64,000 nucleotides of DNA from Sulfuricurvum sp. (lineage in GTDB: Bacteria; Campylobacterota; Campylobacteria; Campylobacterales; Sulfurimonadaceae). The translations under genes were made by a program, and so were the position numbers. Location of the stretch: contig JAUYRN010000005.1 of the NCBI GenBank assembly GCA_030696775.1, positions 310,001 through 374,000 of the forward strand, given 5' to 3'. Within the stretch, counting starts at the first letter, position 1; each line of letters opens with the position of its first letter. Under the pieces are notes generated by a model. It saw only the letters and a list, made by a program, of their open reading frames with translations, had not been told where the DNA came from and ran no database searches. Below are positions 18,521 to 28,471 of this stretch, one piece after another.

Positions 18521-19356
18521 TGTCATCAGGTGTTGAGGCTTTTTTAGAATACATCACAATAATAAAAGCTCTTAGCCCTAAAACCATTGAAGCCTATCGT
18601 CATGATTTAACTGAGATTGAGACGTTAGCTTCAGGTGCACTTGTCGGATTAGACAGTGCTTCTATTTTTAAAGCTCTTTCAAATATCAAAAATAAACGAA
18701 CACTCAACCGAAAATTATCCGCCATCAATTCTTTTTTAGATTTTTGCCATCATCAACACTTTGATTCTAAGACTTCTAAATTTTCACTCTCAAAACTCCC
18801 GAAAACACTCCCTAAATATTTACCTTTTGAATCCATAATGAGTGGGATTGAGAGTATTGATCGCAGTGATTGGCTAGGGCAGCGTGATTATGCATTAATT
18901 CTTTTTTTATACGCGACTGGGACTAGGGTTAGTGAATGTTTAGAGGTGCAAGAAGATGATATTGAAGGAGAATGGCTTCGAGTCCGACATGGTAAAGGGG
19001 AAAAAGAGCGCTACATCCCCATCGCGAAATCAGCATTGGCTGCCGTGCGTACGTATCAAAGAAGTTGTCCAGCCATAAAACAGCGTACATTATGGCTCAA
19101 CTATCGCTATGAACCGTTAAGTCGTATTTCTGCCTTTAAAATCACGCAAAAATATTTGGGAGTCTCACCTCATGCCCTTCGTCATTCGTATGCAACTGGG
19201 CTTATTTTGGGTGGTGCTGATTTACGTGTTGTTCAAGAGTTATTAGGACACGCTTCCTTACTCACGACACAAATTTATACCCATGTGCAGAAGCATAATT
19301 TGCAAGCAACGGTTTTAGAATGCCATCCGATGGCGAAAGTAATGGAGAGAAATTGA
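18520..19356 (+). CDS. Xer-type tyrosine recombinase
   Basis: 278 residues with an N-terminal SAM-like core-binding domain (1-95) and a catalytic domain carrying the full set Arg136 (TGTRVSE), Lys159, His218-x-x-Arg221 (HALRHSY), His244 (LLGHAS) and Tyr253 (IYTHV). The size and the LGHASLLTTQIYTHV end fit a chromosomal XerC/D/H protein for dimer resolution rather than a phage integrase. Campylobacterota usually use a single XerH acting with FtsK at difH; whether this is that protein is unproven. No dif-like site was recognised nearby. Confidence 0.82.
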   Translation: MSSGVEAFLEYITIIKALSPKTIEAYRHDLTEIETLASGALVGLDSASIFKALSNIKNKRTLNRKLSAINSFLDFCHHQHFDSKTSKFSLSKLPKTLPKYLPFESIMSGIESIDRSDWLGQRDYALILFLYATGTRVSECLEVQEDDIEGEWLRVRHGKGEKERYIPIAKSALAAVRTYQRSCPAIKQRTLWLNYRYEPLSRISAFKITQKYLGVSPHALRHSYATGLILGGADLRVVQELLGHASLLTTQIYTHVQKHNLQATVLECHPMAKVMERN

Positions 19357-19973
19357 TGATTTTGTGTGATATAGGTAATACGACGACCGATATTTTTGAA
19401 AACGGTGTGTACCGAAAAATTCCACTTACAGAATTTAAGCCTGAATTACTGAGTGGTGAGGCATGGTATTGTTGTGTTAATCACAATATGTCTGACATGC
19501 TTGAAGTTTTACCAAATTGGCAGAATATCGTGTCTGTGATTGATTGGAATAAATACTATCCGACGATGGGAATAGATCGTGTCATGGTGTGTGAAGCGAT
19601 TGATGATGGTGTGATTATGGATGCGGGGAGTGCGATTACAGTTGATGTGATGCGTGATGGCGTATATCAGGGTGGATTTATTTCGCTTGGCCTTCGAGCA
19701 GCGCAAGAAGCATACGCTAGATTGTCGCCGGCACTTGCAACGTCATTTAACTTTGAGGTTGATTTGACTATAATGGCGAAAAATACCCCTGATGCACTTA
19801 CGGTCGGTTTTTTGGCTCCACTTGTCCATAAAATCGAAAGTCTTGGAAAACCTATCTATATGACCGGAGGCGATGCGCAGATTTTGGCACGCTATTTTTC
19901 CGATGCAATCGTCGATGAGAGATTGGTTTTCAAGGGTATGCAAAAGTTGATTAATAAAGGTTTACAATGTTAA
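19356..19973 (+). CDS. coaX: Type III pantothenate kinase CoaX
   Basis: Phosphorylates pantothenate, the first step of coenzyme A synthesis. The start is taken at ATG 19356 (MILCDIGNTTTD), where it overlaps the recombinase stop as TGATG; the frame is open 12 codons further upstream but without family similarity. 205 residues with the ASKHA-fold motifs DIGNTTTD, MGIDRVM and MDAGSAITVD followed by GGFISLGL. Shorter than many CoaX proteins (about 255) but typical of the Campylobacterota form. Overlaps hisG by 7 bases. Confidence 0.9.
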   Translation: MILCDIGNTTTDIFENGVYRKIPLTEFKPELLSGEAWYCCVNHNMSDMLEVLPNWQNIVSVIDWNKYYPTMGIDRVMVCEAIDDGVIMDAGSAITVDVMRDGVYQGGFISLGLRAAQEAYARLSPALATSFNFEVDLTIMAKNTPDALTVGFLAPLVHKIESLGKPIYMTGGDAQILARYFSDAIVDERLVFKGMQKLINKGLQC

Positions 19974-20587
19974 GTGTTGCACTGCCAAAAGGACGAATTG
20001 CAGAGGATACGCTCGAAATTTTCGAGACTATTTTCGGAAGCAGTTTTAAATTTGATGATCGAAAACTGATTTTAGAAACAGAACATTTTAAATTTTTGCT
20101 CGTACGTAATCAAGACGTTGCGACGTATGTGTATCACCAAGCTGCCGATATAGGAGTTGTAGGTCTTGATACTCTTGAAGAGCAGGGATTGGATGTTATT
20201 CGTCTGCTTGATTTACAAAAAGGGAAATGCCGAGTTGCTATTGGTATGCGTGCAGGTGAGAAACCTGATTTTACGAAAAGTGAAATCAAAGTTGCAACGA
20301 AGATGGTCAATATCACAAAGCGTTATTTTGCTGAGCGAGCAGTGGCAGCTGATATTATTAAATTATACGGTTCGATCGAACTTGCACCTCTTGTTGGGCT
20401 TGCTGATATGATTGTCGATGTGGTTGAAACCGGCAGTACGATGAAACAAAATGGTCTTGAAGTTGTTGAAACGATTATGGAATCAACGACACATCTCATT
20501 GCAAATAAAAATAGTTTTTTTGAAAAAAAGAGTGAAATATTAGATATTTATGAAAGAATAAATAATCTCCTTTATCCTAAAGTCTAA
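19967..20587 (+). CDS. hisG: ATP phosphoribosyltransferase HisG, short form
   Basis: First step of histidine synthesis (ATP plus PRPP). 206 residues: the catalytic two-domain core with ALPKGRIAEDT at the N-terminus, DIGVVGLDTLEE and the PRPP-binding loop DVVETGSTMKQNGL. It lacks the C-terminal regulatory ACT-like domain of the long form, so by family rules it needs HisZ (a HisRS-like subunit, not seen here) for activity and feedback. Confidence 0.94.
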   Translation: MLSVALPKGRIAEDTLEIFETIFGSSFKFDDRKLILETEHFKFLLVRNQDVATYVYHQAADIGVVGLDTLEEQGLDVIRLLDLQKGKCRVAIGMRAGEKPDFTKSEIKVATKMVNITKRYFAERAVAADIIKLYGSIELAPLVGLADMIVDVVETGSTMKQNGLEVVETIMESTTHLIANKNSFFEKKSEILDIYERINNLLYPKV

Positions 20588-20655
20588 AGTATTCACAATC
20601 GATTAACGATTGACCCTTATAATTTTAAATATACATCAAATAATAGGAATAAAGA

Positions 20656-21177
20656 ATGATTATGAAGAAAAAAAATACTTTGATTTTAGTATTGATATTG
20701 GGAACGACGGTTTTATCAGGTGAGGGTTTTACAACGACAGAATACATTAAAATAAGTAGCTCAAATCCTATTTACGCAACCATTAGTGAAGAAATTCCAA
20801 CACAGCAGTGCAGAGATATTCAAGAAGCAGTTTCAAGTGGCGGTACAGGAAATGGTGATGTTGTCGGTGCCGTTGCAGGTGGTGCGCTCGGTGGTGTTTT
20901 AGGTCATCAAATAGGTGGCGGAAAAGGCAAGACAGCAGCTACCATTGGTGGTGCTGTCTTAGGTGTACTGGCGGGTCAAAACGTAGGAAGTAAATACAAT
21001 ACACCTCAAACTACTTCGTATCAAACGGTTCGTAGATGCGAAACGGTTTATGCAACTAAATCACATCAGGTTATTGATGGATATTTAAATATTGCTAAAT
21101 TCAAAGGCAAAGAAATTCGTATTCAAAGTGATGAGCCACTTAAGCAAATTCCCGTTACCGTTACATACAGTTATTAA
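20656..21177 (+). CDS. Glycine-zipper 2TM-type envelope protein
   Basis: 173 residues with a Sec signal (LILVLILGTTVLSGEG), then a glycine zipper of the SlyB/YMGG kind (VGAVAGGALGGVLGHQIGGG and AATIGGAVLGVLAGQNVG, about 75-115) and a C-terminal beta-rich part (RRCETVYATKS, VTVTYSY). Two cysteines (in QQCRDI and RRCETV) may form a disulfide. Such proteins are outer-membrane or periplasmic envelope-integrity factors; exact role unknown. AGGA precedes the first ATG; a second ATG two codons on is possible. A strong terminator follows. Confidence 0.8.
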   Translation: MIMKKKNTLILVLILGTTVLSGEGFTTTEYIKISSSNPIYATISEEIPTQQCRDIQEAVSSGGTGNGDVVGAVAGGALGGVLGHQIGGGKGKTAATIGGAVLGVLAGQNVGSKYNTPQTTSYQTVRRCETVYATKSHQVIDGYLNIAKFKGKEIRIQSDEPLKQIPVTVTYSY

Positions 21178-21188
21178 TTCTAATTAAC

Positions 21189-21215
21189 GCCCCCATGCTC
21201 GGGGGCTTCTTCTTT
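21189..21215 (+). terminator. Rho-independent terminator
   Basis: GCCCCC-ATGCTC-GGGGGC stem-loop followed by TTCTTCTTTT, 12 bases after the glycine-zipper gene. Confidence 0.85.
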
Positions 21216-21282
21216 TCTTATCCCACTTTTAGCCATTTTTTGTTATAATAATTATATATATTGAAATTTTTCAGGAGACTTC

Positions 21283-22278
21283 ATGGCACTTAAAGTAGCA
21301 ATCAACGGAACGGGTCGAATCGGAATTATCGTTGCAAAAATCATTGCTGAGCGAGATGATATAGAATTGGTAGCGCTTAATACTACTTCAAAGCCCGAAA
21401 TGCTTGAATATTTATTGAAATTTGACAGTGTTCATCGTGGGATTGACGCAAAGATCATTGATGATAATACGATTTCTATCGGCGGAAAGAATGTACGTAT
21501 ATTTCGTGAACGTGATGCTGATAAGGTTGACTTCGGAAGCGTTGGTGCAGAAGTTGTAATCGAATGTACGGGCGTATTTTTAGATCAAGAAAGTTGTCAA
21601 AAACATCTTAAAAATGGTGTACGTAAAGTTGTTATATCTGCTCCGGCAAAAGATGATACTCCAATGTATGTAATTGGAGTAAATTCGAGTGAGTATAAAG
21701 GTGAAGCAATTATTTCTAATGCAAGCTGCACCACCAATTGCTTAGGACCGATTTGTAAAGTACTTGATGATGCGTTTGGGATTAAAAATGCTCTGATGAC
21801 AACGATCCATTCCTATACGAATGACCAAAATATATTGGACGTTAAGCACGCAAAAGATCCTCGTCGCGCTCGCGCAGCTGCTTTGAATATGATTCCAACT
21901 TCAACAGGTGCTGCAAAAGCAATCGGTAAAGTTATGCCTCATTTGCAAGGGAAGCTTAATGGCTATGCGATGCGTGTTCCAACTCCTGATGTTTCTGTGG
22001 TCGATTTGACTGCTAACCTTTCAAGAAATGTTACCAAAGAAGAGATATATGAGGCATTTAATGCTGCGAGTAAGGGTGCATTCAAAGGGTTGATTGAAGT
22101 AGACAATGATATGCGTGTTTCTTGTGATTTTATCGGTTCTACCTACAGTGCGACGTACGTTCCTGACATGACAAGTGTTGTTGATGGCAATACGGTTAAA
22201 GTTTTAGCCTGGTATGACAATGAGTGGGGTTACAGCAGTCGTCTCGTAGATATGACGGTTTTAGTTGGAAATCGCTAA
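21283..22278 (+). CDS. gap: Glyceraldehyde-3-phosphate dehydrogenase, type I
   Basis: 331 residues. N-terminal Rossmann motif NGTGRIG (8-14) and catalytic SNASCTTNC (Cys149) are present, with the usual AKAIGKVMPHLQGKLNGYAMRVPTPDVS segment (split in conserved blocks). The residue that normally binds the adenosine ribose of NAD (Asp in NDL) is replaced: the sequence reads ALNTTSKPEM. Loss of this Asp is typical of enzymes that accept NADP, so a gluconeogenic or dual-cofactor role is possible. AGGAG precedes the start. Confidence 0.95.
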   Translation: MALKVAINGTGRIGIIVAKIIAERDDIELVALNTTSKPEMLEYLLKFDSVHRGIDAKIIDDNTISIGGKNVRIFRERDADKVDFGSVGAEVVIECTGVFLDQESCQKHLKNGVRKVVISAPAKDDTPMYVIGVNSSEYKGEAIISNASCTTNCLGPICKVLDDAFGIKNALMTTIHSYTNDQNILDVKHAKDPRRARAAALNMIPTSTGAAKAIGKVMPHLQGKLNGYAMRVPTPDVSVVDLTANLSRNVTKEEIYEAFNAASKGAFKGLIEVDNDMRVSCDFIGSTYSATYVPDMTSVVDGNTVKVLAWYDNEWGYSSRLVDMTVLVGNR

Positions 22279-22293
22279 TATATTATCATCTTA

Positions 22294-22324
22294 CAAGAGT
22301 GGAAATATTAATTTTCTACTCTTG
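22294..22324. terminator. Bidirectional terminator between gap and chemoreceptor gene
   Basis: CAAGAGTGGAAA and TTTTCTACTCTTG form a 12-bp stem with one G-T pair around an A/T loop, between two convergent genes. Confidence 0.75.
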
Positions 22325-22342
22325 CAAAGGTCTATGAAATAT

Positions 22343-23791
22343 TTAAGAACGTGTCATCTCTAATTCAGATTCTTGAATAAGCTCGTCCATAACAGTAAAG
22401 AGTTGATGACTTGCTTTTTCCATGGCAGTAAAGTTCTCAATGATTGCTTTTTTATTGCTTACAGTATGATCACCATCTTCAATAAATTTGAAATTTTCAT
22501 GAGCGCAATTATGTACGATTGCATGAGGTTCCGCTATAGCTTTGAAGCTTGAAAAATGAGAAAACCGTTCTCTACCCATCCCACTGGTATACCATTTACC
22601 AAGACGGCAAGCATGTTGATCTCCAGGATTCCAGTCACCTTTTTTCCCATTTATAATCCCTATATATGTGTTAGATTTATACATAATATGATCAATTTTT
22701 GCTAAAGTAATAAAAGTAGTGTTTTCAATGATAGTGGCTTGTTGAGAGGTAGAGAGAGCATCCTTATTAAAAGCATGAAGTGTATGTCGGAATGCTTCTA
22801 TCGATTGACTCGATTGAGAAGCAATATCATTCATGGAATCAGAATTTGAATATATTTCAGTGGTATCTTGCTGAAGTGTTTGTACTGCAATCGCAATCTC
22901 TCCAGTTGCTTTTTGGGTACGTTCAGCGAGTTTACGAACTTCATCAGCGACAACGGCAAACCCGCGACCGTGCTCACCTGCTCTTGCTGCTTCAATAGCG
23001 GCATTAAGTGCCAATAAGTTTGTTTGTTCGGCAATATCTTTGATCAAATTGACAACAGAGCTGATCTCACTTGTTTTTTCATTTAGCGATTGAATAGAGT
23101 CCGCAGAAACTTGTACAAGTTCTATAAGGCGATTAAGTTTATTAATAATTGTTTCGAGTTCGTTGACTGTCTCTGAAGAACTTTGTGAGGTTACTTTAGA
23201 CATTTTCGTGATATTGCCAAGGCGTAAAATTGTTTTTTGTAAATCTCCTTGAATCACTTCAAGTCCACCAGCCACCCCAGTACCTAGTTGCCCAAGTTCA
23301 CCGCTAAGTACTGATTTTTGAATGTGTACGTAGGTTGAATACATAGAGTTAATTGCTTTATTAACGTAGATACTTGCCTCTTTAAATTCACCATGTAAGC
23401 CTTGAGTGAAAATATTACGATAATATTTATCTTGACTGGCGGAATCAATACTTGCTCTAATCTCTCGAATGAATACTTCTGTTTGATCGAGCATATTATT
23501 AGTATTCCAGCATAAATCATTGAGTTCACCATGGTCTTTAATGTATGTTATACGGTTTTCAAGACACCCTTTTTCTGCTCCTTTGATAACGGCAGCCACT
23601 TCACTAATTGTCTCTTGTGTTTTACGAATATTGATAAAAACAAACCATGCAAGGGCAAAGTTGGCTATATTAAGTAGCCGTACCCAGCTCCATCCATCCA
23701 TTAATGTTTCAATGATTAATGCTATGACAAAAAGAATAATCGAAGCTAAGTTTGCGTATTGAACCTTAGAGAGAGAGGATAAATTCATCAT
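22343..23791 (-). CDS. Methyl-accepting chemotaxis protein with C-terminal CZB domain
   Basis: 482 residues from ATG 23791 (AAAGG 8 bases upstream; a GTG at 23800 is also open). Two membrane helices at the N-terminus (about 14-55) have almost no periplasmic loop between them, then a HAMP-like region, a signalling hairpin with the tip [21 protein letters not shown], and a chemoreceptor zinc-binding domain at the end ([12 protein letters not shown] ... EPHAIVH ... CAHENF). With no periplasmic sensor, input must come from the cytoplasm: the zinc site and the PAS protein encoded just upstream, whose 3' end it overlaps by 26 bases. Confidence 0.93.
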   Translation of the reverse strand: MMNLSSLSKVQYANLASIILFVIALIIETLMDGWSWVRLLNIANFALAWFVFINIRKTQETISEVAAVIKGAEKGCLENRITYIKDHGELNDLCWNTNNMLDQTEVFIREIRASIDSASQDKYYRNIFTQGLHGEFKEASIYVNKAINSMYSTYVHIQKSVLSGELGQLGTGVAGGLEVIQGDLQKTILRLGNITKMSKVTSQSSSETVNELETIINKLNRLIELVQVSADSIQSLNEKTSEISSVVNLIKDIAEQTNLLALNAAIEAARAGEHGRGFAVVADEVRKLAERTQKATGEIAIAVQTLQQDTTEIYSNSDSMNDIASQSSQSIEAFRHTLHAFNKDALSTSQQATIIENTTFITLAKIDHIMYKSNTYIGIINGKKGDWNPGDQHACRLGKWYTSGMGRERFSHFSSFKAIAEPHAIVHNCAHENFKFIEDGDHTVSNKKAIIENFTAMEKASHQLFTVMDELIQESELEMTRS

Positions 23792-24254
23792 ACGAGACAC
23801 CTTTGTCTTTTAATAATTTGTTGAGCATCTCTTCAGCTGCAGCTACACCAGCACTTTTTTCTTTTTGAAGTAGTGCAGTATAAAGTGGCTTGATGGTTTC
23901 TAATGCTTTTGATGAAGGTTTGCGTCTGACAGAGTGAAAATTAGTAATTTTATAATTACTGTCAAACGTGGGAGTCACATGGGCAAAAACCCAATAATAA
24001 TCTCCGACTTTAGTTTTATTTTTAACATACGCAAAAATTTCTTTACCGGCGCCTACTTGGCTCCAAAGTAGCTTGAATACGACAGCTGGCATATCAGGAT
24101 GTCTTAGAATATTGTGAGGTTGATTGATAATCTCAAGTTCAGTGTATCCGGATATTTGGATAAAAAGAGCATTTCCATAAGTTATTTTTCCATTTAAATC
24201 CGTTTTGGAGACAATAAATTCTTCATCACCGAACGTTAATTCACTATTTGCCAT
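23766..24254 (-). CDS. Aer/CetB-like PAS-domain redox sensor protein
   Basis: 162 residues forming one PAS domain of the Aer type: [22 protein letters not shown], then [14 protein letters not shown] and [15 protein letters not shown], segments that line the FAD pocket in Aer and CetB. C. jejuni CetB is a similar free-standing PAS protein that works with the membrane receptor CetA in energy taxis. The overlap with a chemoreceptor gene lacking a sensor domain argues for the same split arrangement here. FAD binding is inferred from family resemblance. Confidence 0.85.
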   Translation of the reverse strand: MANSELTFGDEEFIVSKTDLNGKITYGNALFIQISGYTELEIINQPHNILRHPDMPAVVFKLLWSQVGAGKEIFAYVKNKTKVGDYYWVFAHVTPTFDSNYKITNFHSVRRKPSSKALETIKPLYTALLQKEKSAGVAAAEEMLNKLLKDKGVSYDEFILSL

Positions 24255-24285
24255 AATAATATTTTCCTATATTTAAATATATCTA

Positions 24286-25638
24286 TTAGTCTAACAGCCA
24301 TATCCTGAATACCTTCCCTTTTATGGGACGTTTTTGAATTTTTTGATGAACTGAAGCAGCGAGAGAACGTTCAATCGCCACATAGCTTAAATGATCTTGT
24401 TGATCAATCTTACCTATTTGCTCTTTTGTAAGGCCGCCTTCGTGTATCAAAGCACCGACGATATCTCCAGCCCGAAGTTTATCTTTTTTACCTGCATCGA
24501 TACAGATGGTTTGCATAAGAGTCATAGGACTGTTATTACTTCGACCATAAGGAATATCTTGCAGCTCAATATTTCGGTCAAGTGCTTTAAATGATTCTAT
24601 TTGATGAGAACTAACCAATGTGATAGCCGTTCCATCCATTCCTGCACGTCCCGTACGTCCAATACGATGAATATAACGATCAAGTTGCTGTGGAACATCA
24701 TAGTTAACAATGGCATCAAGTTCGGCAATATCTATTCCTCGACCTGCTACATCAGTAGCTACTAAAAATGGAGCACTTCCATTTCGAAATTGGATGATAG
24801 CTTCATTTCGATCAAATTGTTCCATATCACCATGAAGTGTCAATGCATGGATACCTGCATAATTAAGTGTTTCGCACAATTCAGATGCGACAACTTTTGT
24901 GTTACAAAAAATAATAGCATTGGTAATAGTTTGGCTTTGTATCAATGTATTTAATGCAGCTGTTTTATCATTTACTATATAGGCAATTTCTTTAATGGCT
25001 GGAGCTTTTTCGCTGATTTGTGTTTTGATAAAGACAGGATTATTAGTTAGTTTTGATGAAAGCTCTTTGATGGAGTCTGGATAGGTTGCAGAAAACAATA
25101 GAGTTTGCTTAGGTGATGGTAAGTAAGCAAAAATAGCTTCAATATCTTCGATAAATCCCATATCTACCATTTGATCCGCTTCATCCAAAACGCTCATGGA
25201 ACATGATTTGAGATCAAGGTTGTCCAGGCTTAAAAGTTTGAGAACACGTCCTGGAGTTCCAACGATAATATGTGCTCCATGGGTCAATGAATGTCGTTGG
25301 GCTTTCATAGGGACACCACCACACAATGTGAGAAGTTTAATATTACCGATCTCAGAGGCACATGATCGAATAACTTTTGCTACTTGTTCAGCAAGCTCAC
25401 GAGTAGGGCAAAGAACCAATGCTTGGGCCGCAAAATATCGTGGATTAACATTTTGTAAAATTCCCAATGCAAAAGCTAATGTTTTACCGCTTCCCGTAGA
25501 AGCTTGGGCTACAACGTCAGAGCCTTTTAAAATCACTGGGAGTGATTGGGCTTGAATAGGAGTCATAATGTTAAAGTTTAAACGTTTAAGTGCCGTTTGC
25601 AATGGTGCGTGAAGAGATAATGTTTCAAAAGAGGACAT
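24286..25638 (-). CDS. dbpA: DEAD-box RNA helicase, DbpA type
   Basis: 450 residues with Q motif (MTPIQAQSLP), Walker A ASTGSGKT, DEAD (VLDEADQM), FSATYP and HRIGRTGRAG. The C-terminal ~75 residues match the DbpA RNA-binding domain pattern (GKKDKLRAGDIVGALIHEGG, then IKGKVFRIW), which in E. coli targets 23S rRNA helix 92 during 50S assembly. Monocistronic, with the REP-like repeat copy B upstream. Confidence 0.9.
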   Translation of the reverse strand: MSSFETLSLHAPLQTALKRLNFNIMTPIQAQSLPVILKGSDVVAQASTGSGKTLAFALGILQNVNPRYFAAQALVLCPTRELAEQVAKVIRSCASEIGNIKLLTLCGGVPMKAQRHSLTHGAHIIVGTPGRVLKLLSLDNLDLKSCSMSVLDEADQMVDMGFIEDIEAIFAYLPSPKQTLLFSATYPDSIKELSSKLTNNPVFIKTQISEKAPAIKEIAYIVNDKTAALNTLIQSQTITNAIIFCNTKVVASELCETLNYAGIHALTLHGDMEQFDRNEAIIQFRNGSAPFLVATDVAGRGIDIAELDAIVNYDVPQQLDRYIHRIGRTGRAGMDGTAITLVSSHQIESFKALDRNIELQDIPYGRSNNSPMTLMQTICIDAGKKDKLRAGDIVGALIHEGGLTKEQIGKIDQQDHLSYVAIERSLAASVHQKIQKRPIKGKVFRIWLLD

Positions 25639-25681
25639 AGTTGTTGCTTTGGTATGTAGATGTGTAATTATAGCACATCTA

Positions 25682-25723
25682 CGTCATTCCCGCGAAGGCG
25701 GGCGAAGTGCCCCTTACGGGTAA
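25682..25723. repeat. REP-like element, copy B, also hairpin after acnB
   Basis: Starts with the same 19 bases as copy A (CGTCATTCCCGCGAAGGCG, 25682-25700), followed by a different right half ending GGGGCACTT-type complement (CCCCTTACGGGT). The core CCCGCGAAGGCGGG folds into a tight hairpin and may stop acnB transcription, whose stop codon is at 25736. Confidence 0.6.
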
Positions 25724-25735
25724 AGTCAGCAAAAG

Positions 25736-28345
25736 TTATACGGCTTTAATAGTTACGCCATATTTATCTTGCGCAATATCACGAGCTTCGAGTTTGTAGT
25801 TAGAAATCTCATTAAAGTTGAGATATTTGTAAACAACACTCTCTTTTCCAGCTAATTTTTCCGGAACGATACTCATGTATTCTGCTACTGTTGGGATGCG
25901 TCCGAGTTTAGCACATACAGAAGCTAGCTCAGCAGAACCAAGATAAACTTGCGTTCCTTTACCTAAACGGTTGTCAAAGTTACGAGTAGAAGTTGAAAAT
26001 ACGGTTGAACCTTCACGTGAGCTTGCTTGGTTACCCATGCACAGTGAACATCCTGGAACTTCCGTTTGTGCTTCTATCGCGTTATAGACGTCATAGTAGC
26101 CCTCATTGATAAGTTGTTGCTCATCCATACGTGTTGGTGGAACAATCCAGAATTTTTCAACGGCGATTTTACCTTCACCGCGCATTACTTCACCTGCTGC
26201 ACGGTAGTGACCGATATTCGTCATACAGCTTCCCAAGAATACTTCATTAATTTCAGTTCCTGCAACATCGCTCAATAATTTAACGTTATCAGGATCATTA
26301 GGACACGCCAAAATAGGCTCTTTGATGTCGTTCAAATCAATTTCAATAATCGCTGCATATTCGGCATCTGCATCTGCAGACATCAATGAAGGAGCAGCTA
26401 ACCACTCTTTCATTTTGTCAGCACGGCGTTGCAATGTACGTGCATCTTCATATCCATCTGCAATCATCGCTTCGATAAGAGCAACGTTTGATTTTAGGTA
26501 TTCGATGACCGGTTCTTTGTTAAGGTGAACCGAACACGCAGCTGCTGAACGTTCAGCCGATGCATCGCTAAGCTCAAATGCTTGTTCAACTTTCATGTTT
26601 GGAAGACCTTCAATCTCTAAAACACGTCCGTTAAAGATGTTTTTCTTACCTTTTTTCTCAACAGTCAAAAGACCCTGTTTGATTGCATAATAAGGGATCG
26701 CATTAACAAGGTCACGAAGTGTGATACCCGGTTGCATTTCGCCTTTGAAACGTACTAAAACAGACTCTGGCATCTCAAGAGGCATTGCCCCTGTAACACC
26801 TGCGAATGCAACAAGACCAGAACCCGCTGGGAAACTAATACCGATTGGGAAACGTGTATGACTGTCTCCGCCTGTTCCTACAGTGTCTGGTAAAACCATA
26901 CGGTTAAGCCATGAGTGGATTACTCCATCAGCAGGACGAAGTGCAACACCGCTGCGTGTAGAGATAAAGGCAGGAAGTGTTGCATGCAAAATCACGTCAG
27001 ATGGTTTTGGATACGCTGCCGTATGACAAAAAGACTGAAGAACGAAATCCGCTGAGAAACCAAGTGCAGAGAGCTCTTTGATCTCATCACGTGTCATTGG
27101 TCCGGTTGTATCTTGGCTTCCTACAGTAGAAGTGTGTGGCTCGCAGTACATACCTGGGCGTACACCGTCCATGCCACATGCCTTACCGACCATTTTTTGT
27201 GCAAGGGTGTAGCCTTTACCTGTATCAGCTGGCTGAATAGGTAAAGCGAAGAAGGTAGCAGGTTCTAGTCCAAGAGCCGTACGTGCTTTAGCCGTTAATC
27301 CACGACCAATGATGAGAGGGATACGTCCGCCTGCGCGTACTTCGTCTTCGATGGTATTTGGGCGAAGGCTGAAAGTTGCAATTACAGAGCCATTTTTGGT
27401 GATGCTTCCCGCTTTAGTATCAATGTCAAGAACATCGCCTGTTTCCATTTGCTCAACATTTGCTTCGATAGGAAGTGCGCCTGAATCTTCACAGGTTGCA
27501 AAGAAAATTGGTGCGATGATACTGCCGATAACAACACCGCCAGTACGTTTATTAGGAATTCCAGGAATATCGTCACCCATGTGCCATTGGACAGAGTTTG
27601 CAGCAGATTTACGGCTTGAACCCGTCCCTACAACATCACCGACATAAGCGATTTGCATCCCAAGTTTTTTGAGTTCAGTAATTTTCGCGAGACCTTCTGG
27701 CATTTTTGCTGCAAGCATGGTCGTTGCGTGAAGAGGGATATCTGAACGGGTAAATGCTGCGCTTGCAGGAGAGAGGTCATCGGTATTGGTTTCACCTGGG
27801 AATTTGAAAACAACCACACTGAATTTTTCATCAAGAGGTTTTTTGCTTGTAAACCATTCGGCGTTAGCCCAGCTTACTAATACTTCTTTTGCATAGCTGT
27901 TTGTTTTTGCAAGCTCTACGATATCGTTGAATGCATCATAAACAAGTAAAGTATGTTTAAGCTCATTGGCAGCGTCTTGAGCCAATGCGTCGATGCTGAG
28001 AGCATCGATAAGTGGTTTAACATTGTAACCACCTACCATTTTACCAAGAATTTTAATAGCCGCTTTTTTATGATCGTCGCTATTGATATCACTGTTGTCA
28101 GCTAAAAATGCTTTTACTTCACCTTGAACGATTTGGTGTAAAAATGCTGCTTTGACGTGAGCGCCATCATCGACACCTGGGTTGACACGTGATGCTAACA
28201 TCTCTGTGAGGTCAGAATTTTTAGATTTTTCTGCTTTGATAAGCTCTACTAAATCAGTTACTTGTTCTTTTGTAAGGGGGAGAGGAGGGATTCCTTGCGC
28301 TGTGCGCTGTGCTACGTGTGCTGTGTATTCGTCCATAAATGCCAT
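25736..28345 (-). CDS. acnB: Aconitate hydratase B
   Basis: 869-residue [4Fe-4S] enzyme that isomerises citrate and isocitrate in the (oxidative or reductive) TCA cycle. The AcnB layout is seen: N-terminal HEAT-like domain (about 1-160), swivel domain early in the sequence ([23 protein letters not shown]), then the catalytic core with [15 protein letters not shown] and the cluster cysteines in [11 protein letters not shown] and [14 protein letters not shown] lies 5 bases before the ATG. Confidence 0.97.
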   Translation of the reverse strand: MAFMDEYTAHVAQRTAQGIPPLPLTKEQVTDLVELIKAEKSKNSDLTEMLASRVNPGVDDGAHVKAAFLHQIVQGEVKAFLADNSDINSDDHKKAAIKILGKMVGGYNVKPLIDALSIDALAQDAANELKHTLLVYDAFNDIVELAKTNSYAKEVLVSWANAEWFTSKKPLDEKFSVVVFKFPGETNTDDLSPASAAFTRSDIPLHATTMLAAKMPEGLAKITELKKLGMQIAYVGDVVGTGSSRKSAANSVQWHMGDDIPGIPNKRTGGVVIGSIIAPIFFATCEDSGALPIEANVEQMETGDVLDIDTKAGSITKNGSVIATFSLRPNTIEDEVRAGGRIPLIIGRGLTAKARTALGLEPATFFALPIQPADTGKGYTLAQKMVGKACGMDGVRPGMYCEPHTSTVGSQDTTGPMTRDEIKELSALGFSADFVLQSFCHTAAYPKPSDVILHATLPAFISTRSGVALRPADGVIHSWLNRMVLPDTVGTGGDSHTRFPIGISFPAGSGLVAFAGVTGAMPLEMPESVLVRFKGEMQPGITLRDLVNAIPYYAIKQGLLTVEKKGKKNIFNGRVLEIEGLPNMKVEQAFELSDASAERSAAACSVHLNKEPVIEYLKSNVALIEAMIADGYEDARTLQRRADKMKEWLAAPSLMSADADAEYAAIIEIDLNDIKEPILACPNDPDNVKLLSDVAGTEINEVFLGSCMTNIGHYRAAGEVMRGEGKIAVEKFWIVPPTRMDEQQLINEGYYDVYNAIEAQTEVPGCSLCMGNQASSREGSTVFSTSTRNFDNRLGKGTQVYLGSAELASVCAKLGRIPTVAEYMSIVPEKLAGKESVVYKYLNFNEISNYKLEARDIAQDKYGVTIKAV

Positions 28346-28375
28346 GGGAACTCCTGCTAAATTTTAATTATAGAA

Positions 28376-28381
28376 AGTATA
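28376..28381 (-). promoter_or_regulatory. Probable extended -10 of acnB
   Basis: On the minus strand TGCTATACT (extended -10 TGn-TATACT) lies about 30 bases ahead of the acnB start. No good -35 at 17 bases; a TTGAAA lies about 20 bases further up. Confidence 0.45.
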
Positions 28382-28471
28382 GCAGAAGAGACGAAGTATT
28401 TTTTCAAAGTGTTACTAAAGTAAACACTTATTTAAATAGTAGTGTGTAATAACGAAACACTATGGTATGAC

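Noticed and set aside
18520-19356. Xer gene as part of a second mobile element
   Set aside because: It is embedded with one-base overlaps between housekeeping genes, has no flanking repeat, and is of chromosomal Xer size.
28440-28462. TAGTGT...ACACTA inverted repeat after ftsK as terminator
   Set aside because: Only 6 bp of stem with an 11-base loop and no T run; could be chance.
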